Shown: one piece after another, positions 56,971-64,000 of the stretch | Layout of the letters: every line of letters begins with the position of its first letter | Numbering within the stretch: the stretch's first letter is position 1 | DNA from: Spirodela intermedia | Taxonomy: Eukaryota; Streptophyta; Magnoliopsida; Alismatales; Araceae | DNA length: 64,000 nt | Reading direction: 5' to 3' | Assembly (NCBI GenBank): GCA_902729315.2 | Contig: LR746273.1 | Location: 749,001 to 813,000, forward strand | Notes under the pieces: generated by a model | Seen by the model: the letters and a program-made list of their open reading frames with translations, nothing else | Database searches by the model: none | Told to the model about the DNA's origin: nothing | Position numbers and translations under genes: made by a program

Positions 56971-59207
56971 CTATGACCTCACTCTTGCCAACCGCGCCCT
57001 TATGGCATCTAGCTCTTCATCGTCATCTACACCCTCCGCCAAAGCCTCCGGCTGAAGTAGAGAGAGAGCGAGAGAGAGAGAGAGAGAGAGTAAGAGAGAC
57101 CAACGTCTTGGTAAGGGACAAAGTTTAGAGTTAATGTCAAAGGTTGTAGGAGTACCACTGCAGCTTCGGCCTGCTGTGCAGGCTGCTTCAGTCTCTCCTT
57201 CCTCACTGCATCCGGCAACTGGGCAACTGTCTCGCCGGCAATGGCAGCAAGGACCTTATCCACCTCCTCCTCGATCTCCTCCTCCATGTCCTCCGAGTCG
57301 AGGGCCATGTCAACGGCATCATTGACCATCTCCTCAATCACCCCCGCCTAGAAAATGCCAGAAGATCCTCAGAACCTGGAGATGCCTGACAAGGTAAATC
57401 AGCAGAGTTCTCAAGCAGAGAGCAAATACCTTCGTCATCTCTTTGCCGAGCTCTTGGATGGTCATGGCCACCTCGGGGGCCCTCATCAGGCCATTCACGA
57501 GCTTCATGACCTCGGCGCTCTTGGACAGATGCCCCACCGTCCGGGCCGTAGCTGGCAATTGGGTCAACAGTTGTGGCTTAGAGTCAACACGAGATTCATC
57601 AACGAGTAGGAATTTAAAAAATTATATATGTTAGACGTTGGAAAACCACCCAAAACCTTGTTAATATAATCCTCTCTACATAGAACCAAACTATTCAGAA
57701 GCACATCACTTGCTGTTAATCTCCAATCAGCTCAGATAGCAAGCAAGAAGACACGGGGGTCGGCCGTTCAGCCTGCCAACTGAAGAAAATAATCCCAACT
57801 TTGGTATGGATACCCAATTCATAAATGGATGAAACCATATAATTTCCGCCAAAAAGGGCAAGGAATGGGCCATAATAGGGCTTCTCCACCGAGAGAAATA
57901 TGGTGTTAATCTCTCACTTTCGGATGAATATTCTTTCCCCAAAAGGGAGGGTTAATTTCCCTTCACATGTTGCAGAAAGAACCAGGTCATTCCTGCATAT
58001 GAATGCTCTGAGGAACCGCTGTTTCTCGTTGAACCAGGGCAGAGAGAAGTCCACGGAGACAAGAGTAGGAAAGCCATGATATGAAAAACCCCAGCGGGAT
58101 ATGCACGACGTATACTGGATTCGTTCATGTCAGAGTTGACCCGTTTAGATGGTTTTCTTCTTTCCTGGGTCCATTGAGAATCTGGGATGGCTACTGTCGA
58201 TAGAACGGAGGAAGAGGATGGATATTCGTCAGAAGATTGTCATAGAATTAAGATTTGTAAAGGACCGAGGGCACATGTTCGTTAGAAATTTCAGAGAATA
58301 AATCAACTCCAAGATATGAATCAGATGAAGCGCACGATTCCAACATCAAATAATTATTAGATACATTTTTAGATAAAATAAATGCAAACCACTGTAATTT
58401 AATCACTTTCTTGTTCATGTAACAGCCATCCATTCATATCTTCAACAGATGTTGAAACACACAGGTGGAGAAGAATAAAGCGTAAGATAGCATTCATTTA
58501 TGTTTTTCATTAATCCATGAAGACAACCCTTGTTTAATGATTGAGCTACTCAAATTAGGGAACCTAAATAAAGTAGTCTTTTATCCAAATCAAGACAATT
58601 ATGAAAGCACAAAAACGACAAGGAATTACTGATTCGAAGCAAAAATTTCCAGATGGTAATCCGGTTGGAAAGAAATTTCTAGGTCAAAGTGTCATACCAA
58701 CACTTTCGCCAAGATGCATGGAAATTGAATTGAGTTGTGCCCTGTTTTCGTGAAGACGGTTCACGGTCCGTCTCGATCTCACGATTTCCTTAGCAAGTGA
58801 CTGGAAAGGGGTGAAAAGGGGGGAAAAGCAGCAATTCGTATGAGAGGGTGATGCATCTCACAAACACGTCGCCGTGATCAGGAAAAACGACAAAAGAGCA
58901 CGCACTGTATAGGGTGGATACCTTCGCGGATCCCATGTCATTTCTTTTCGCAGCTTCCTTGATCGCCTTCTGGACGTTCTTCTCTTCCCTTTGCACATCT
59001 GTAGAGTCCAGAAAATGGAAACCCCACGAATCCATAACTGAAGCAAGTTTGCACGAAAAAAGGGGAATGGACATAGGAATCACAGCAGCAGGCACCTCGT
59101 ATCTGGCGCTCGATATTGCGGCATTCCTGGCGGAGTCGCCGCTGCCACTCCCTCAGCTGCTCCTGCGCCGTCGGCTTCGGCTTCAATAGCTTCTTCATCG
59201 ACTCCAT
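56971..59207 (-). CDS. VPS24: VPS24/CHMP3, ESCRT-III subunit
   Basis: ESCRT-III subunit that polymerises on endosomal membranes to drive multivesicular-body formation. Six exons: 59207–59096, 58998–58922, 58800–58698, 57551–57430, 57347–57156, 57051–56971 (228 aa, the family length). The basic N-terminal half contains LLKPKPTAQEQLREWQRRLR, RQECRNIERQIRD and the EEKNVQKAIKEAAKRNDM helix, then ARTVGHLSKSAEVMKLVN. The acidic C-terminal half has EEMVNDAVDMALDSEDMEEE and VDKVLAAIAGET. The tail ELDAIRARLARVRS is an MIT-interacting motif used by the VPS4 ATPase. All phases fit. The start MESMKKLLKPKP aligns with plant VPS24 (MEKVMNILKPKP). Confidence 0.96.
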
Positions 59208-59389
59208 CCTCGCCCCTCAAAGCAAGAACCCGGCCCCTCGCCCTCCTCCCGCGGCGATAATGAAAATCAGACCTCCGCCAGCCCTCCACCCAACCAGCCC
59301 GATGACGATCCTCACAACCACCAGCCTCCCGTCTTCTTCTCGCTGATCCTCAAGAGGAGAATCACCCTAGAAGCAGACCCTTTTTCTCC

Positions 59390-59423
<34 letters not shown>

Positions 59424-60117
59424 CCTTCTTGTCGTTGTGGTGCTGCGTGGGCCCCACACGGGTGGAGACCCGCTCGACCCGGTTCACCAGCGCCTCCCTT
59501 CGACCGCCTCTCTTTCACCTATAACTAGCAGATTCTCTCTCTCTCGTCACCCCCGCCGGCGGCCGGTAAGACGGAGAAGGCGTTAGCTCTGCTGCAAGCT
59601 TCTGCTGCTGCTGGCCCCTCAGATCGCAACGGGCTGCACCAGGAGGAGGCGGAAGAAGAAGAAGGGAAAGCATAGGTGAGCGCTACTCCCCATGGCCACC
59701 AACCGCTCGCTGGTCAGATCACTCGAGGTGCAGGTAAGGGAGGGAGGGGGGGGGGGAGTTTTTCTGAGAATTTCTCGCCCAACGTGATCAATCAGATCCC
59801 AAAAACAAACAGACGAGAAGAAGAAGAAGAAGAAGAAGAAGAAGAAGAAGAACCGGCATAAAGATGCTCAGAGAGTACAGATTATTGTGACCAACTTTCT
59901 CGAAACCTCTTTGATAATCCTTCAAGCCCATCATTCTCTGTCTTTTCCATATGCTGCCCCAACATCGGATTCCCATTCCCAGGGTGGTCATATGACTGAC
60001 TAGTAAGACAGACAAAAGACACTCTTTTCCCCTATACCCACTTGCAGGCTGTATAAATACTCTTGGAAGTGTACCTCGATGCTTCGTCTAGAGAGAGAGA
60101 GAGAGTCGACTCGAGCC
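59208..60117. other. VPS24 promoter region and spacer
   Basis: It contains a CT tract at 59394–59421 and a (GAA)n tract at about 59815–59851. At 59692 on the plus strand an ATG opens 14 codons (MATNRSLVRSLEVQ) ending at a good donor (CAG|GTAAGG). It could be exon 1 of a gene divergent from VPS24, but no second exon was recognised. A plus-strand TATAAATA at about 60052–60059 is also present without a clear gene. Confidence 0.35.
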
Positions 60118-60321
60118 TCAGTCGTAGAGCCCGTCTTCGTGCCAGATGTCGACCAAAAAATCCACCATCTCCTGGAAGAAGAACACGCAGGATGGTATGC
60201 AAGACGGGTCTGGAAAATGTGAGGAGGCGCTTGTGCAAGGTGTAAATGACTCACGGCCAGTGCGATTCGCCGGGGGAAATGCTGGTTTGTCGAGAGTAGA
60301 TCTTCATAAGTCGTGGACCAA
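60118..60321 (-). CDS. Two candidate 3' exons of an unidentified minus-strand gene
   Basis: Exon A (60321–60255) follows an acceptor TATTTCCAG and ends GCC|GTGAGT. Exon B (60171–60118) follows CTTCTTCCAG and ends in TGA. The joined reading gives …TYEDLLSTNQHFPRRIALA then EMVDFLVDIWHEDGLYD, a compact protein-like helix pattern in phase across strong splice signals. I do not recognise the family. Upstream exons are not resolved; an ATG at 60698 opening MSSRGAGRGGRVEESRIHTS is a possible first exon. It could still be chance, and an overlapping plus-strand frame (60146–60376) is a weaker alternative. Confidence 0.35.
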
Positions 60322-61064
60322 CTGGAAATACAGACCACTTAAAGTCAACCATCTTCCTCATCGAGGTTCCTTTTAGAGATTTAAATATCTGGATCAACTA
60401 GATGGTGAAGGTTGACCATTAGAGTGTCCAAGGAGAATTTCGGCTAAAATCGTTCATTAAAATGAAAATAGACCGGGAAACGAGTCGCACGTTCTTCCTT
60501 TTTTTCAATGTTTTCAGAGATGAAAGTCGTCGAAAGAATCGAGCATGGACGGCAGACCAAAATACGTAATTCGCGGAATCCCTGAATTACGTGGACCGTC
60601 GAGGTAGGGAAGATTAGTGCAAAAACCTCGGGTTCTCCGGACGTATGAATCCGCGACTCTTCGACTCTCCCTCCTCTCCCGGCGCCGCGAGATGACATGT
60701 GAATTTCTGTCCATCTTTGCCAGAAACTCTAAAATTAACTTGACACCAGCGAATTCTCTAAGCAGATACAAATGATTTAATGCGAAATAGTAAAGAAGAG
60801 AAGAATGATTATCTGATCTGAGGTTGATTACCTAAATCAAGTAGATCCTTGATAGATCATTATAATACGAGTACATGATTAAATATCACTGATTATACTT
60901 CAAATAGTATAATAACACACTGAAGGAAGTTCTTAAATCAAGTACATAGAAAGAGATTACTTGTTTCAAATCTGTAAAGTTTATTAATGAAGAAGCTCCA
61001 AACATGAGGATTCCTTCAGAAACTGCTGTATATACCTTGTTAATGGAAGTACATAAAGACAGAC
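60322..61064. other. Intergenic or upstream part of the candidate gene
   Basis: It includes an imperfect palindrome around 60564–60594 (ACGTAATTC…GAATTACGT). Otherwise it is AT-rich, with open frames under 90 codons and no recognisable domain. The 3' UTR of the SDR gene probably occupies the last 100–200 bp. Confidence 0.35.
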
Positions 61065-62995
61065 TTAAAGCCTTGAAGGCATCCCTCCAGCCACAACTAG
61101 GGTCTCTCCTGTGATGTAAGATGCATCATCAGAGGCCAAAAATGCTGCAGCTGCTCCCATATCACCAGTTGTACCAAGCCTATTCAGTAACGTCTGATTT
61201 TCAATGGTAGTTCTCTGCATAATGACAGCCCATCAAATATCAAATAGAAAAACAATAGGAAAGGATGGAAGATACAACTTCTTCTAGAAAATATTAATGG
61301 GTCAAACTAATATCTGTCATGGTAAGTCTTCATCACCATTGCAGTCCTGGAGAATAAAAGAAAAGTGCACAGGATGTATATAACACAACTGTGTAGGAAA
61401 TGCGAGAAGCTGAGCTCTATAGCAAAGTGAGAAATCCAATATGGAATTTCAAACATCATATCTAAATTGGATGAGAAGCTTTGACTTACTATGGCATCGG
61501 ATCTTAATAAATAGTCAGCAAAATGGGTAGGAACAAATCCTGGAGCAATGCAGTTGACACGTGTATCTGGACTCATTTCAGCTGCAAGTGCCTACAAAAG
61601 AAACATAATAACCTTTTAATTCATCAATTCTGTTGAAGGGAAAAACAACCTGATTTATAAATGGGATGTGAAATAAGTATGCACTGCAAACTAATGTGGC
61701 CCAGATGAGAGAAGGAAGTTCGATTTCTCTCAAAAAGGTGACGGAAGAGTTTGTTGGTGCATCAGTTTCATATCTAGAGAACAGAGCGTGCAAGGAGCAT
61801 ATTTAAGGTTTCGAAAAGCTGATTCAGTTGTGCCCTGAAATTCCTTTATTTCAAGTAACAATTAGATTTTTGAAAGTCGTTTGCGATAGTACCACCGCAT
61901 TTAGTTAAAATCTCGTTAGTTAACGATTTTTTTATGCATCTAGCTCTATTCAACATCACATGTACAATCCAACCGAAAATTTTGGTGCAAGGCCAACTTT
62001 CAAGTTATGAGCCACCCCCGTTAAGGCAGCAAAGAACTGTGACAAACAAATATTTAGTGGTAGCTACACAAAACTATGAATCATCTCAATTTTGATGGTT
62101 TATATCATGGATGCAAGATTAAACAAAAACGTGCACTTCGTATACAAAACCATGTTCCTTTGAAAGGAGTTTGAATTTTGTGCCAAAAACAGTTCTTATG
62201 GTTTGATCATCCACGTCATCAATCATAAGTTGATGCTGGAAATATGCTAAAGTTAGCTCTTTCTATAATCATCCTAGGTTTAGAAGCCTATGTATGGATC
62301 TTTATTATCATAAGATCTATTCATGTTTATCCTAATTTCTTAATTCTAAACATCATGTGCAGCTACTAAAAAATGATCAAATGACTTTGTTTTAGTATTC
62401 TGGCGTTGCCTAGGAGCTTACAAAGTCTTCCCCCTATATCCTAGCTTGTAGTACTCAAGATGTTATAATGTACTTGTTTTGGATATCTGGGGTTTGAATG
62501 ACTTCTCTTTATCCTTTTCTTTCTCCAAAACATCGTAATCATTGTTAGGAATTTCATTTTAACATCAATAGCGTACTTACGATATTCTAAAACCTAGTAG
62601 AATAGGTGAACACAAAACTTAATTCATGAATGAACCTTCCCTTCCAGCACAATAAGATTACCTTGGTAAGCCCCAAAACTGCCGTCTTTGTGATTGCATA
62701 CATGGACAATGCTTGACCTAGTTGGTAACCTGCAATTGAAGAGATCAAGATCACAGATGATCCCTTGCGGAGATAGGGTGCCACATCCTGCCAAACAAGT
62801 GAACTATGAGCCAAGTAAGAATGCCGTATTCTATTCCAGCATTGAAATCCAATTAGTTACCTTTAAGAGCAAGATCGAAGCCTTAACATTGATCTCCCAT
62901 AGTTTGTCAAGAACAGATTCTTCGGTAGCCAATAAGCGATCAACGGTTGGATTAACAGCAGCATTTGAGACAACAATATCTATATGCTTATATTT
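61065..62995 (-). CDS. IBR1: Peroxisomal short-chain dehydrogenase/reductase (IBR1/SDRa-like), 5' end outside window
   Basis: NAD(P)-dependent SDR related to Arabidopsis IBR1, which acts in peroxisomal conversion of indole-3-butyric acid to auxin and is DHRS4-like. Visible exons: 62995–62861, 62787–62662, 61591–61490, 61214–61065 (about 170 C-terminal aa, all phase 0). Catalytic elements: IDIVVSNAAVNP with the structural Asn, LDKLWEINVKAS, ILISSIAG with the active-site Ser, and the YAITK motif (YxxxK). Next come RVNCIAPGFVPTHFAD and TLLNRLGTTGDM, then ASYITGETLVVAGGMPSRL. The terminal SRL is a canonical PTS1 peroxisomal signal. The N-terminal Rossmann exons (TGxxxGIG) are not visible between 62996 and 64000 and should lie to the right of the window. 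Confidence 0.94.
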
Positions 62996-64000
62996 CTGAG
63001 ATAGAATCAAGCAGCAAGTAAGTTTATAATTGTTAGACAGATGTCATATTTCAAATCAATAAACAACATTAGAACAATATTTATTTATATTGCACCAGGA
63101 TGTTAAGAATGTTTACAAATATGCGACCAAACAATGATGACAAATAATTATTTTTGATGAAAGTAAGATGTCGATTCAACATAAATTAAAAGCCTCATAG
63201 GAAAATTAATTCATGAAAGCTCTACTCTAATTATAATTGATTGTTTTATTTTGCCTCTTTGGTGAAAGTAGAAGCACTGTTGTTCAGAACATATAGTACA
63301 TGAGATATATAGAATCTTCGTACAGCCAAATCTGCCACTACAAGTGCTAAGAGAAACATTTTTTTTGATAGCATTTTCTTTGAAGCCTTTCTTCATATTT
63401 TTTCCATAATCAGATTTATCAAGGGGCCTGAAGTCATCCACCCTTTTTGTTGACAATCCCCACTTTCCACGTAATATGCCTTTCCTAATCCCAATAATTG
63501 AAGTTTCTTCCAATTCTTTCTTAATATTTCCCCCAACACCCTAAAATCTTCTTCAACATTAGTACATGTTTGCTCTCATTCACAACAGAGAAGCCTCCAC
63601 TGTTCTAATGATAATGCAAAGAATTTGAATATTCTATGAAAAGAAGAAATTAGGGATCCTTTCAGTCGTATATATGTGAACTCGACGAGCAGCCAAAACA
63701 GGGCTGAGAAGGAAGATAATCTCCAGGTAAGCTCTAAGTAAACATATTCCTATTTCAGTAAAAGGATAGGTCTAGTGTAACTTGGAAGCACAGGAAATGT
63801 ATTTACAGTAGGCATGCATACAAGATGGATCACAGCCCACTTTTTTCTATGACTCATTTTCATAGTGGTGTAAACCAATGTTTTGATGTGGTGGTTTTGC
63901 TATTATCTTTTAAGGGTTAGTGAACTCTTCAACCATATTTCTAGTTGGCATATTGTTGACACTATGACTCATTCTTCAAAGGCTAATATGTTACTTTTCA
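62996..64000. other. Intron of the SDR gene to the window edge
   Basis: About 1 kb of AT-rich sequence inside the SDR gene. I looked for the preceding exon (homologous to the region before KYKHIDIVV) and for the glycine-rich nucleotide-binding motif and found neither. No other gene or repeat was recognised. Confidence 0.5.

Noticed and set aside
60146-60376. 76-codon plus-strand ORF (MSTKKSTISWKK…) after a TATA-like box
   Set aside because: It has an ATG and an upstream TATAAATA, but no recognisable domain, and it overlaps better-supported splice signals on the opposite strand; left unannotated as a gene.

Overview
This is nuclear DNA from a flowering plant. The genes carry many GT–AG introns, the families are plant ones (SAUR, MIR172, DP-type E2F partner, plant ESCRT-III and GARP subunits), CT/GA microsatellites are abundant, and AT-rich intergenic DNA alternates with GC-rich first exons. 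GC-rich 5' exons (ABCF, the CoA ligase, SAUR, the U11/U12 protein) are more typical of monocots than of eudicots, but the species cannot be fixed from the sequence.

Layout. 1–98: first coding exon of an unidentified minus-strand gene cut by the left edge. 1137–4924 (-): DHHC palmitoyltransferase. 5867–6486: an inverted-repeat (foldback) element next to a promoter. About 6520–8700 (+): MIR172 locus with the hairpin at about 7556–7682. 9034–11000 (-): plastid-type DnaJ zinc-finger protein, divergent from VPS54. 11650–27393 (+): VPS54, 18 exons. 28708–29061 (+): SAUR. 29849–33271 (-): ABCF1/GCN-type ABC protein. 35264–40478 (+): DP transcription factor. 41624–43520 (+): ZNF593/Bud20-like 60S biogenesis zinc finger with an AT–AC (U12-type) intron. 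44241–47442 (-): 4-coumarate:CoA ligase-like. 48393–50633 (-): thioredoxin-like 3-3. 53290–54183 (-): U11/U12 snRNP 31 kDa protein. 56971–59207 (-): VPS24. About 60118–60321 (-): two candidate exons of an unknown gene. 61065–62995 (-): IBR1/SDRa-type dehydrogenase, 5' part beyond the right edge.

The genes are mostly independent housekeeping genes. Loose themes are membrane traffic (VPS54 in GARP, VPS24 in ESCRT-III, a palmitoyltransferase), translation and ribosome biogenesis (ABCF1, ZNF593), peroxisomal acyl-CoA metabolism (the ligase and IBR1), and minor-spliceosome biology: one gene has a U12-type AT–AC intron and another, 10 kb away, encodes a U11/U12 snRNP protein. I found no evidence of a new multi-gene system. 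The most notable observations are the AT–AC intron with a tandemly duplicated branch point and acceptor, a stop-free in-phase intron in ABCF1, a GC–AG intron, a 26-nt microexon and the foldback element beside MIR172. Exon boundaries were read by eye from splice signals and protein-family similarity; every complete gene model keeps reading phase throughout.
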